From positions 1 to 15,038 of the forward strand of contig JBGTHB010000139.1 of NCBI GenBank assembly GCA_041746415.1: DNA of 15,038 bases. Reading direction: 5' to 3'. Both the position numbers and the translations under genes were made by a program. The notes beneath the pieces were generated by a model. That model worked only from the letters and a program-made list of their open reading frames with translations, had not been told where the DNA came from and did no database searches. Positions 1 through 7,519 of the stretch are shown here, piece after piece. The stretch is from JBGTHB01 sp041746415. GTDB lineage: Bacteria > Pseudomonadota > Gammaproteobacteria > Coxiellales > Coxiellaceae. Each line of letters opens with the position of its first letter. Positions within the stretch are counted from its first letter, which is position 1.

Positions 1-1
1 A

Positions 2-286
2 ATATCCATTAGGGCCCGATCCGCCTTCTGTTTACAGAATAACGATCAACAAGAGGCCGAATATACGAAAGCATCCTTAACCACTTTTTTTAAAATGACT
101 TGCTTTACAGGGTGGGTCCATATACGTGATGACGGAAAAAAAATTGTGCCCACTTGTGATGACAAAAAAAAGGAATGGCGAGCGAGTCATCGAGCGCGGC
201 AATCTATTGCGATTTTTATCCTGGGCAAAGTAGAATTTATTGATTGGCCGACTACAAATATGATGCTGCTAATAGCCCAGTTTTAA
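2..286 (+). CDS. Possible 3' end of an unrecognised ORF (partial at left edge)
   Basis: This frame is open from the left edge to a TAA at 284-286, giving about 94 residues if it is read in from outside the window. The only internal ATG near the front (95-97) has no Shine-Dalgarno sequence, so a gene starting there is unlikely. The translation is rich in Lys, Arg and Asp (for example WVHIRDDGKKI) and I do not recognise it. It could be the tail of a real or degenerate gene, or a chance open frame. A second frame carries a short Pro-rich tail ending at about position 80, so which frame would be coding is unclear. Confidence 0.2.
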   Translation: MSIRARSAFCLQNNDQQEAEYTKASLTTFFKMTCFTGWVHIRDDGKKIVPTCDDKKKEWRASHRARQSIAIFILGKVEFIDWPTTNMMLLIAQF

Positions 287-415
287 CATTAACTTAACAC
301 CCAAAAAGATTTGCTGCGTGTCAAAGGCAAGGTACTGTCTATGCGTCTATTGTCCGCTAGTTATATTGACTAGAATTTAAAGATTAACTTAATCCACAAA
401 CATCAGGAGAGCACA
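287..415 (+). promoter_or_regulatory. Leader and putative promoter region of the 804-aa gene
   Basis: The 129 nt before the ATG at 416 contain TTGACT (366-371) with a 17-nt gap to a weak TTAATC (389-394). An alternative is TTGTCC (350-355) with a short 15-nt gap to TAGAAT (371-376). Neither is convincing alone. The Shine-Dalgarno AGGAG (405-409) lies 6 nt before the ATG and fixes the start well. A short in-frame ORF (ATG at 341, MRLLSASYID, TAG at 371-373) precedes the gene. The decamer ATTAACTTAA occurs twice, at 288-297 and 383-392. Confidence 0.35.
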
Positions 416-2830
416 ATGGCATCTTCATTTCCGTCTATAGTCAATGGTTTGGGTCCCGTGCAAGTAATTAAAAATGCGACTTTCCCGCAAGGTGTGTATG
501 TTCCGGGATTCGGTGCTTTTGCAGCATATTATCAAGGGTCTGTTTTGTGGTTACAAAATTTAATTAATTCAACAATGAAATTTGCATTGCATCCAACCAC
601 AGAAAATGTGGTGGCGAACAGTTTGCGTTTGGCTCCCACAGCGGAGGGTTTTATTGCAGCATATACCAATACCAGCAACGTAACACAATTAACGAGATGG
701 GGTTTTAATGGAACGCAATTTGTGTCACAAAATGAAGCTTCGTTTCCAGGTGCTGGTGATCATGATTTAATAACGAATGGAGATGACGTTTACCATGGGG
801 GCGTCTACGATGGTGTCGGCACAGTAACAAAATACAATGCTACGTTGCAGCAACAGAGCGCCTTTAATTTCACTGGATCATTGCCAGCTAACACGCAAAA
901 TCCGCAACAACCGCGCCTAGCTATTTTAGGCGATAAAAAAGTCGTGCTGAGTCATGAACTGACTCACACTGTCACTAGCCGTCAGGTGATGCACTACCAA
1001 TGTTTTTCGCCAAACGGCACGTTAACGGGTACGCCTTTTACGCGTACCTTTTCAGCATTTGATGTTACGCAGGGCGGTGTAGCCGCAACACCAAAGGGTG
1101 GCGCATTAATGGTGTCACAATTTCAAAGTTTATCTGTGACGGATGCACGAGCAAATGTGTATGGCTGTAACACCTTTGAATCGCCAGCGAGTTCGCAGTT
1201 TTCATTGCCAGAGGTAATGAGAAATACAGGTGGTGATGCTGGCAAGGAATTATTTGTTTCAACCACAAGGTTAGCAAGCAATCAGCTTGCTGTTGTCGTT
1301 TCACCCGCTAAAAATCCACCCTTGTTGGCCACTTGGCAAGCGTCAACCAAAATTCCTGCTTCTGTCACACTTATGGATGTTGAAGCGGCATGCAGTAAAA
1401 CGGCGGTTTTCCCCCATGCAGATGGTGGCGCTACTGCATTAGCGGAATGTGCGGGTGATATCTATGCACAAAGCAGTACGTTAACGGACGAATTGCCTTT
1501 TACCGTTTTGTCCACACGCGGCGTGGCTACACCAGCTTCTGGTTTAGGTCAGCCGTCACCCTATGCGTTTAGTGAGGCGCATAATACGACCGCACTTGCT
1601 TATCAAACACCAGGCGGGGAGTTATGCGCGCAAATAGCAGAGGCAACAGAAACCTGTTTTAACGCCGAAAGTTTACCGAAACTGGTCGTGACCCGAGGTG
1701 GATTTGCTTTGAGTTCTCGCACGGCAAGTAATACCGCCAACTTGCGTTTATTTGATGGGATGGGAAATGCGGTTGCTGAATCCACATTTAGTAGTGCCAT
1801 ACAACGTTTAGATGCATTGCAACAAGGGGAATTAACTGCTGTCGCGTATCAAAATATGACTGGTACTTTTGTGCAAGCGTTCGATAATAGCGCCGCAGAG
1901 TTGGTTCCCGCTATGCTGGTGAGAAATGAATCCGTGAATTTTCTACAGTGGGTTGAAGGCCCGTCGCTATTTTCATGCGTCAATGGCAATTGTTCTATGC
2001 AAGCATTTTCGCCTAATTTTTCTTTAGTTGGTGATGCGGTTGCACATACATTGCCAGAATTTGTGTTTGTGCAAAATGCAGCGACCAGGAGAGACCAAAC
2101 CGCCGTGATTTTTTTTGATTTCGCCAGCGGCAATCAAGAAGGGGCTTTTTTTAATGCTAATGGTAGTCTGGCAACAAATCAGATTTTGGCTTCCGCGTTG
2201 GCGAGTGATTTTAGTATTAGTAAAGATGGTGTAGTTGTTTTTAGTGAAAAAGACCCGGTGACTGAGTTGGCTGGGGTGTTTGCTCTGGGCATCACTAACG
2301 AGGGCGTGGGCAAACGACAAGCTGTGTTTACTCACACGGGTTCGCAACGTTTTGGGCAAATGACGACAAATAGGCAAATAATTGCCGTATCGCCATTCGC
2401 CGATGAAAATCAATCGTACTCTCTTGTAAAGAGCGCAAGCATTCCCAGCGTCACACCCACGGCTACCGGGACAGGGATGGGCACTGGCTCTGCGAGTGCG
2501 TCTGCATCAGCAACCGGAATAGGAACCGGCACCGGAATTGGCACTGGAACAGGTGGCGAGATGCCCGACACCGCTTCCAGTAACGGATTTGATCTGCTCA
2601 ATTTTTCAGACACTAAAGCAATTGTAGTGTGGATAGCGATTGCAGTAGCAGTCGTAGCTGCAGCGGGTTTGTTGTATCGACATTGCCAAAACAAGAAAAA
2701 AAGCTCTGTGCCAGGAAGAAGTGGCGCTTTTGCGCCAGCTGATAGCCGTACTGACATTGATGCAGATGCGTCAGCTGTCAGCCGCTCTGCAGTTGGTGCA
2801 GCAGCGACAGTAGAAATGGGAGCGGTATAG
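416..2830 (+). CDS. Large surface-type protein with stalk and C-terminal membrane anchor, function unknown
   Basis: An 804-residue protein of a family I do not recognise. The start is set by AGGAG 6 nt upstream, and an in-frame TAG at 371 blocks any longer form. Residues 1-670 look like a beta-rich domain with recurring phrases of the type LRLFDGMGNAV, TGTFVQAFDNS and CSMQAFSPNFS, which suggests a beta-propeller or similar repeats (inference). Cysteines fall in plausible pairs: 196/251, 326/345, 404/414 and 521/526. About sixteen N-x-S/T sites are present. Residues 677-718 are a Thr/Gly/Ser/Ala low-complexity stalk (repeats such as TGTGIGTGTG). Residues 735-754 form one hydrophobic helix, followed by a basic stretch (RHCQNKKK) and a 40-residue Ser/Ala/Asp tail. 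No signal peptide is visible at the N-terminus, which is odd for a protein that otherwise looks exported. An adhesin, surface receptor or secreted host-targeted protein are all possible. It converges on the toxin gene, with 9 nt between the ends. Confidence 0.88.
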   Translation: MASSFPSIVNGLGPVQVIKNATFPQGVYVPGFGAFAAYYQGSVLWLQNLINSTMKFALHPTTENVVANSLRLAPTAEGFIAAYTNTSNVTQLTRWGFNGTQFVSQNEASFPGAGDHDLITNGDDVYHGGVYDGVGTVTKYNATLQQQSAFNFTGSLPANTQNPQQPRLAILGDKKVVLSHELTHTVTSRQVMHYQCFSPNGTLTGTPFTRTFSAFDVTQGGVAATPKGGALMVSQFQSLSVTDARANVYGCNTFESPASSQFSLPEVMRNTGGDAGKELFVSTTRLASNQLAVVVSPAKNPPLLATWQASTKIPASVTLMDVEAACSKTAVFPHADGGATALAECAGDIYAQSSTLTDELPFTVLSTRGVATPASGLGQPSPYAFSEAHNTTALAYQTPGGELCAQIAEATETCFNAESLPKLVVTRGGFALSSRTASNTANLRLFDGMGNAVAESTFSSAIQRLDALQQGELTAVAYQNMTGTFVQAFDNSAAELVPAMLVRNESVNFLQWVEGPSLFSCVNGNCSMQAFSPNFSLVGDAVAHTLPEFVFVQNAATRRDQTAVIFFDFASGNQEGAFFNANGSLATNQILASALASDFSISKDGVVVFSEKDPVTELAGVFALGITNEGVGKRQAVFTHTGSQRFGQMTTNRQIIAVSPFADENQSYSLVKSASIPSVTPTATGTGMGTGSASASASATGIGTGTGIGTGTGGEMPDTASSNGFDLLNFSDTKAIVVWIAIAVAVVAAAGLLYRHCQNKKKSSVPGRSGAFAPADSRTDIDADASAVSRSAVGAAATVEMGAV

Positions 2831-2839
2831 AGTGGGGTT

Positions 2840-3382
2840 TTAAACTACTGCATCCTCAAACACATTTTTTGCTTTGAGCAAGGTTTGAATTGGCATAAAG
2901 AGTAAATTATGGATATTGCTTAGTAATATAAAACCATATTTTTTATAAAAATTAATGGCGTGTTGGTTTTTTGCAACCACTTCAATGCCGCGTATTCCCG
3001 ATAAGCGGCTCACTTCTGTGATGCGATTCAACGCGTCGCTGAGTAAAAACCCGCCGAGACCGCTTTTTTGTGCGGTGGAATTGATAGCCAGGCGGCCAAT
3101 TTTAATTGTTGGAATATCATACGAAGCAGGAATGTTTTTTGAAAAAGGCAACGTGTCTAGAGATTGTTTTAATGCGCTGTTGCTAAGCGTGTAAAAGCCT
3201 AATATAAGATTTTTTGTTTTGGTATTTTTTTCAATTAAGGCATAAGTTACGTTGAGCCATTTGCGTTGTTCTTGATTAGCTCGGGTGAGTAAATAGTGAT
3301 TTAAAATTTCAATGCCGCAATCGAACCCTTCGCGAATGTGTTTGGTGGGATCAAGTCGTTCTACACTGTAGCGAATGCTCAT
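2840..3382 (-). CDS. GNAT acetyltransferase toxin, TacT/AtaT type
   Basis: A 180-residue Gcn5-related N-acetyltransferase of the class paired with DUF1778 antitoxins. Members of this group acetylate the amino group of charged aminoacyl-tRNA and so block translation. The substrate of this copy is inferred. Visible features: the family signature FDCGIEILNHYL (20-31) followed by ANQEQRKW (35-42); the acetyl-CoA pyrophosphate loop QKSGLG (105-110); and NFYKKYGF (144-151), whose Tyr146 corresponds to the catalytic Tyr of this family. Length is normal and no lesion is seen. Its ATG overlaps the antitoxin end by 4 nt, so the two are translationally coupled, with the antitoxin first. A housekeeping GNAT is less likely given the partner. 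Confidence 0.9.
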   Translation of the reverse strand: MSIRYSVERLDPTKHIREGFDCGIEILNHYLLTRANQEQRKWLNVTYALIEKNTKTKNLILGFYTLSNSALKQSLDTLPFSKNIPASYDIPTIKIGRLAINSTAQKSGLGGFLLSDALNRITEVSRLSGIRGIEVVAKNQHAINFYKKYGFILLSNIHNLLFMPIQTLLKAKNVFEDAVV

Positions 3383-3654
3383 CCCGCATCCTTTTTGTTG
3401 AGTAATTTTTTTAGGGCTTGGTTAGGTTCTGGGGGGTTTTCAATGAGCGTGGTGGCTTCTTGCCAAGCGCGCGCAGGAATGTAAGAAACATGCATATCGC
3501 TTAAAACACGTGTCGCTTCCTTGCGTGCAGCAGTCATAATAAAGTTTGTTAAATTGGAAAAACCAGCCAATTCAGCTGCTTTTTGCAGCAGCAGCTTTTC
3601 TTGCTCAGTTGAGCGCATGTTGATGTTGATGCAGCGAGCTACCTTGCGAGTCAT
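3379..3654 (-). CDS. DUF1778 antitoxin, ribbon-helix-helix (TacA/AtaR type)
   Basis: A 91-residue partner of the GNAT toxin. The N-terminal 50 residues (RCININMRSTEQEKLL, then AAELAGFSNLTNFIM) match the DUF1778 ribbon-helix-helix pattern, with the DNA-contacting strand at about residues 7-13 and two helices after it. The C-terminal segment (about 62-91, with ENPPEPNQALKKLL) resembles the family's toxin-wrapping tail, in which a Pro-Pro-x-Pro-Asn motif and a closing helix cover the acetyl-CoA site. Known family members repress their own operon as a complex with the toxin. The start ATG is preceded by AGAGG with a 5-nt gap. The gene sits between pdxB and the toxin, and its promoter overlaps the pdxB end. 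Confidence 0.9.
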   Translation of the reverse strand: MTRKVARCININMRSTEQEKLLLQKAAELAGFSNLTNFIMTAARKEATRVLSDMHVSYIPARAWQEATTLIENPPEPNQALKKLLNKKDAG

Positions 3655-3681
3655 ATATACCTCTTTCTCAATGTGCTTACA

Positions 3682-3710
3682 ATTATATTAAAATGTAGTT
3701 ACTTTGTAAA
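3682..3710 (-). promoter_or_regulatory. Sigma-70 promoter of the toxin-antitoxin operon with candidate operator
   Basis: Read on the minus strand, TTTACA (3710-3705) is followed after exactly 17 nt by a perfect TATAAT (3687-3682), one of the best promoter matches in the window. It lies 28-56 nt before the antitoxin ATG. The -35 box is just inside the end of pdxB (stop codon at 3701-3699). Half-sites TTTACAA and TTGTAAG bracket the core as inverted repeats, a plausible ribbon-helix-helix operator (inference). Confidence 0.7.
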
Positions 3711-4706
3711 GAGGACAATTTCCTTGCGCAACCCATAACTATTCCGTGCGTGACGAAAGTTGGCTGGCTCGAAGCTGTCTCGGCGCGGGTCATATAAATT
3801 CAATAATTCGCTTTGCCAATTGGCTGTTAAGGGCAAATGAATTTGATGCGCGGCAATTTCATGTTCCAATTCACGCACGCGTTGGTGATTGGGTGTAAAC
3901 CCAAAGGCGTCACAAAACGCCAAATACACCATTAAACTAGCGCGTAATTTTCCGCCCAAACTGTAACCGGCAATATGCGGCGTTTTAATTTTAGCGCGCG
4001 CAAAAGTGACTGGATTGATGGTGGGTTCGTTTTGCCACGTGTCACCACAAAAGACGAGGTCCAGTGCATTGAGTGCGTTTTCATCCACAACACCACCGCG
4101 TGCTGCATTAATAATGATTGTTCCAGGTTTGAGTGAATTGAGAAAAGCAGCATTGAGTAATTGCCAGGTGGCGTGTTCGCCACTGTGTGTTAAAGGTGTG
4201 TGCACGCTAATTAAATCACAATCGGCAAGCGTGCTGAGTGGGAACGAATGAAATGTGTTATCGCGTTGGGCGCGTGGTGGATCATTTAACAACACGTTGG
4301 CGTCCAGTTTAGTTAACGTTTCAGCGAGCAATGCGCCAATTTGGCCAACGCCGACAATACCAATTTTTATTTTTTTCAAATCTACATTTAATGCCGCAAT
4401 GCAAGACATGACATAATCTGTTACAGCCAAGGCGTTACTGCCTGGTGCATTATAATATTGAGTATCTTGTCTTTTAGATAAGTCGGCCGCAAAATTATCT
4501 CTGCCGGCACTGGCCGTTGCCACAAATTTAATAGGGGTATGTTGCAGTAAGGAAAGTGTTATTTGAGTGATGGAGCGCACAAATAACGCGTCCGCTGTTT
4601 TGAGATTTTCATTTTTAATTTCTGTGGTGGGTGCTTCAACTATTTCGCCGTGTGATTGCAGTAGCAAGGTTAATTGGGGGATGAGTTGATCGACAAATAT
4701 TTTCAT
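3699..4706 (-). CDS. pdxB: 4-phosphoerythronate dehydrogenase
   Basis: A D-2-hydroxyacid dehydrogenase of the PdxB type. It oxidises 4-phospho-D-erythronate to 2-oxo-3-hydroxy-4-phosphobutanoate in the DXP-dependent route to pyridoxal phosphate, in the cytoplasm. Visible: NAPGSNA (86-92), the NAD-binding GVGQIG (119-124) followed by NDPPRA (141-146), and the catalytic triad Arg203 (NAARGG), Glu227 (QNEP) and His244 (TPHIAGYS). The PdxB-specific context DPPR and HIAGYSLGGK separates it from SerA or glyoxylate reductases. At 335 residues it is shorter than E. coli PdxB (about 378), the difference being at the end of the C-terminal dimerisation domain, where homology seems to stop near NSYGLRKE. 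GAGG lies 5 nt before the ATG. It is divergent from the efflux operon. Confidence 0.92.
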   Translation of the reverse strand: MKIFVDQLIPQLTLLLQSHGEIVEAPTTEIKNENLKTADALFVRSITQITLSLLQHTPIKFVATASAGRDNFAADLSKRQDTQYYNAPGSNALAVTDYVMSCIAALNVDLKKIKIGIVGVGQIGALLAETLTKLDANVLLNDPPRAQRDNTFHSFPLSTLADCDLISVHTPLTHSGEHATWQLLNAAFLNSLKPGTIIINAARGGVVDENALNALDLVFCGDTWQNEPTINPVTFARAKIKTPHIAGYSLGGKLRASLMVYLAFCDAFGFTPNHQRVRELEHEIAAHQIHLPLTANWQSELLNLYDPRRDSFEPANFRHARNSYGLRKEIVLFTK

Positions 4707-4727
4707 TGGAGCCTCGCTGCGATAATA

Positions 4728-4742
4728 AGGTACAATGTACCT
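4728..4742. promoter_or_regulatory. 15-bp palindrome in the pdxB / efflux divergent region
   Basis: AGGTACAATGTACCT is a perfect inverted repeat of 7-bp arms around one central base, in the middle of the 52-bp gap between the two divergent start codons. It contains TACAAT, a possible -10 for the efflux operon, although the matching -35 (TTGGAG at 4706-4711, 19-nt gap) is weak. On the other strand TATTAT is a possible -10 for pdxB. The symmetry and position fit an operator for a dimeric repressor or activator acting on one or both genes. No regulator gene is nearby to name. Confidence 0.45.
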
Positions 4743-4758
4743 CAGCGAAGAGGATTAA

Positions 4759-6315
4759 ATGAAGGGATTGGTGAAACAATTAGCACTCGTGTGCTTATTC
4801 TGCACATTCACTGAGGTTGTTTTCGCTGCCAATGAATTAGCATTACCAGAGCCGCAATTGCCTGCCACGGAAATATTACCCGCACCCAGTATTACCGCCG
4901 CATTAACAGGACAAAACAGTAGCAAAGCCACTTCGCAACAATTAACGGCAGAATTAAATTCCACTATCGCCGAACTGCAACAATCCTCATTGCCTAAACC
5001 ATTGGTGACATCGCGCAAACCTTTGTATTTGAGTATGCAAGAAGCCATTTTGTTAACGCTGCGGAATAATCCCGATGTATTAAATGATGAGTTAGACCGT
5101 GTGACGCAAAAATTTGCGTTAATTGAGGAACATTGGCAGCAATGGGAACCGCAATACAGTTTAGCCGGCTCGTTTAATTTGCCGCGTGGTGGCCAGTTAA
5201 GCAGTGCTCTTACCAGTGCCGGTGTCAGTGTTAATACACCGATTGGCACGAGTATTACTGCTGGTTACACTAATACGGATTTGTTTGGACACGATGGCAC
5301 AGGGAGTACGGCTGTAACAGTAACCCAGCATTTGTTACGCGGTTTTGGTTGGGCGGTCAACACAGCAAATTGGTACGATGATTTGGACGCAGAAGAAATC
5401 AATAAGCTGAACTTTAAAGCGAATATTATTAGCGCTGTGGTTAGTGTGATTCAAAACTATCGCCAACTAGTTGAAAACTACAATCAGCTGGCTATTGACA
5501 AAAAGCAATTAAAAATCAGTAAAGAAACATTAAACGAAGCGCAATTAAAATTACAAGCAGGGCAACTTTCAAAAAGTGATTACGTGCAACAAGAAGCGCA
5601 GTATAAAACACAACAAGTGCAATATATTGAAGAGCAAGCGTCGGTTTATACGGCTTATGCTGCATTATTAAGAAACTTAGGTTTGAACTCAGATGCAAAA
5701 ATAGTGATTGATAAAAAAATTATCGTAGAAAAGCGCATTATTCCATTGAAGAAAGCGATTCGTATTGCTTTAGTGGGTAATATCGATTATCAAACTTCAC
5801 TTATTAACTTACGCTCAACAGAGCGTGCTCTTATTGTGGCAAAAAACCAAGCCCTCTGGCAACTGGATGCCGCCTATACAACGGCAGTGGGAACAGGGGC
5901 AGCAACGCCGGAATTTGCCCTGAACTGGTCTATTCCCATTAACGATAAAAGCCTAGAACAAGGTATTTTAGTTGCCCAGATTAATCTTGAAAAAGCACGC
6001 ATCAGTTTGGCGCAAAAAAAACAAGATATTGTGCGCGATATCACGACCCAGATTATTAATTTACATAACGCATTACAAGCCATCCAAATAGCACAAGAGC
6101 AAGTTAAATTGCAACAGCAAACGGTGAATAATATTCGTTTGAAAATAAAATATGGGCAAAGCACCGTGTTTGAGTTGAATACTGAGCAACAAAATTTGAT
6201 TCAGTATCAGAATAGTTTAGTCCAAGATCAAATTAGTTACATGAACGATTTAACAAATTTGTACCAAAAGCTGGGCATAACATTAGATATTCGTCATATC
6301 AAATTGAGGTATTAG
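4759..6315 (+). CDS. TolC-like outer membrane efflux protein
   Basis: A 518-residue outer membrane channel of the TolC/OEP family and the outer component of the tripartite exporter encoded by this operon. Residues 1-23 are a type I signal peptide (hydrophobic core, then VVFA before AN). The next 65 residues are a Pro/Ala/Thr-rich linker. Two OEP repeats follow, the first starting near LSMQEAILLTLRNNPDV (91-107). The long helical stretches around EQLKIS/QLKLQAGQLSKSDYV and the second repeat (ending KIKYGQSTVFELNTEQQN) are typical of the periplasmic barrel. The ATG is preceded by AGAGGA with a 4-nt gap. It is first in the operon, with only 1 nt before the adaptor gene. Confidence 0.9.
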   Translation: MKGLVKQLALVCLFCTFTEVVFAANELALPEPQLPATEILPAPSITAALTGQNSSKATSQQLTAELNSTIAELQQSSLPKPLVTSRKPLYLSMQEAILLTLRNNPDVLNDELDRVTQKFALIEEHWQQWEPQYSLAGSFNLPRGGQLSSALTSAGVSVNTPIGTSITAGYTNTDLFGHDGTGSTAVTVTQHLLRGFGWAVNTANWYDDLDAEEINKLNFKANIISAVVSVIQNYRQLVENYNQLAIDKKQLKISKETLNEAQLKLQAGQLSKSDYVQQEAQYKTQQVQYIEEQASVYTAYAALLRNLGLNSDAKIVIDKKIIVEKRIIPLKKAIRIALVGNIDYQTSLINLRSTERALIVAKNQALWQLDAAYTTAVGTGAATPEFALNWSIPINDKSLEQGILVAQINLEKARISLAQKKQDIVRDITTQIINLHNALQAIQIAQEQVKLQQQTVNNIRLKIKYGQSTVFELNTEQQNLIQYQNSLVQDQISYMNDLTNLYQKLGITLDIRHIKLRY

Positions 6316-6316
6316 C

Positions 6317-7519
6317 ATGAGAAAAAAATGGCGGCATTTTGTCTTGATCATTTCTATGATGGTGTTGGTAGTAGCATTAATTAGCAGTTGTGATAAGAAA
6401 GAAAAAGCAAAAAAACAAACCACTTTAAAAGTAATAACAGTAGAGCCAAAGGCTACAGTCAAACGTTTATATTACACTGGTAAACTTGAGCCGATTAAAA
6501 ATATTGCTGTATTTAGTCCGGTAGATGGCAGAGTGCATAAATTATTTTTTATTTATGGCGAATCAGTAAAAGAGGGGCAAGAATTAGTAACGATTAATTC
6601 CTCAAAATTGGTGGATAGCTATCGTCAAGCAGTAAGCGATTATTTAACAAAAAAAGCCACTTACATAAATGGTATTCAAACCTATCAAGGTAATATTGCA
6701 TTGCATGATGCTGGTGTGATTTCAGATTCAGAGTTCATTAATGATAAAAATACCTACGAAACGAATCTATTGAATTTTTATCAGTCGCGATTTGAATTAG
6801 AAAAAGTATTAAAGCAAGCGGGAATGGCACCTAAAGAGGTAGAAGCGTTGTCGCTTAATGACACGAAACAATTAAATTCCATTTTAGAAAAACATTTTAA
6901 AAATATTAAAGTGGTTTCCCCTGGCACGGGTGTGGCATTATTGCCGACCAAAAATGATGACAGCGATAGTAGTTCAGGTAGTGGTGGCGGTAACGTTGGT
7001 GCAAAATTAACGGAAGGCAGTAATGTGAGCCAAAATCAGCTGTTGTTATCCATAGGCAATTTAAATGGACTAAGCGCACAGCTTTCGGTGAGTGAAACGG
7101 ATATCAATGAAATTCACGATGGTTTGCCAGCGATCATAACCGGAGATGGCTTTCAAGGGATTGAATTGCATGGTTCCGTAACACAGGTTTCGTATCAAGC
7201 TGACCCTGATGCACAAAGTGGTGATAGTGGCTTGAGTATGTTTACAGTACAAGTAGCGGTACCAAAAATTACTGAAGCACAGCGCACTGTGATTCGCGTG
7301 GGTATGACATGTAAGGTTGAAATTGATATTAAATCCAAGCCGACGCTGCGGGTGCCAATTAATGCGGTGCAACAAGTGGACGGTAAATCACAGGTTGAAA
7401 TTCAGGATGCAACGGGCAAAACAAAAATGGTTACTGTACAAACAGGAGCAACTTCTGTTGATCAGGTTGAAATTATTGGTGGTTTGAAAGCAGGTGATAA
7501 GGTTGTGGTGAATGACTGA
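6317..7519 (+). CDS. MacA-like periplasmic adaptor (membrane fusion lipoprotein)
   Basis: A 400-residue RND/MacA-type adaptor that would link the inner membrane ABC permease to the TolC-like channel. The N-terminus is a lipoprotein signal with lipobox ISSC at Cys25 (preceded by MRKKWRHF and a hydrophobic core), so it is probably anchored by lipid. Next come the first half of the lipoyl domain (SPVDGRVHKLFFIYGESVKEGQEL, split here at 67-90), a short alpha-hairpin (about 98-195), and the second lipoyl half, interrupted by an Asp/Ser/Gly-rich loop (212-228). A beta-barrel domain follows, then a membrane-proximal domain ending in GLKAGDKVVV. GAGG at 6306-6309 serves as Shine-Dalgarno inside the end of the channel gene. 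It overlaps the ATPase gene by 8 nt. Confidence 0.9.
   Translation: MRKKWRHFVLIISMMVLVVALISSCDKKEKAKKQTTLKVITVEPKATVKRLYYTGKLEPIKNIAVFSPVDGRVHKLFFIYGESVKEGQELVTINSSKLVDSYRQAVSDYLTKKATYINGIQTYQGNIALHDAGVISDSEFINDKNTYETNLLNFYQSRFELEKVLKQAGMAPKEVEALSLNDTKQLNSILEKHFKNIKVVSPGTGVALLPTKNDDSDSSSGSGGGNVGAKLTEGSNVSQNQLLLSIGNLNGLSAQLSVSETDINEIHDGLPAIITGDGFQGIELHGSVTQVSYQADPDAQSGDSGLSMFTVQVAVPKITEAQRTVIRVGMTCKVEIDIKSKPTLRVPINAVQQVDGKSQVEIQDATGKTKMVTVQTGATSVDQVEIIGGLKAGDKVVVND

Noticed and set aside
2410..2757. Minus-strand ORF of 115 codons rich in Pro-Val and Ala
   Set aside because: It is the reverse reading of the Thr/Gly/Ser stalk and membrane helix of the 804-residue protein. It has no ribosome site, and its repeats come from the repetitive codons of the true gene.
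4755..5249. Minus-strand ORF of 164 codons opposite the TolC-like gene
   Set aside because: It lies wholly over the front of a well-supported outer membrane channel gene, has odd Cys/Asn-rich composition and no recognisable domain or ribosome site.
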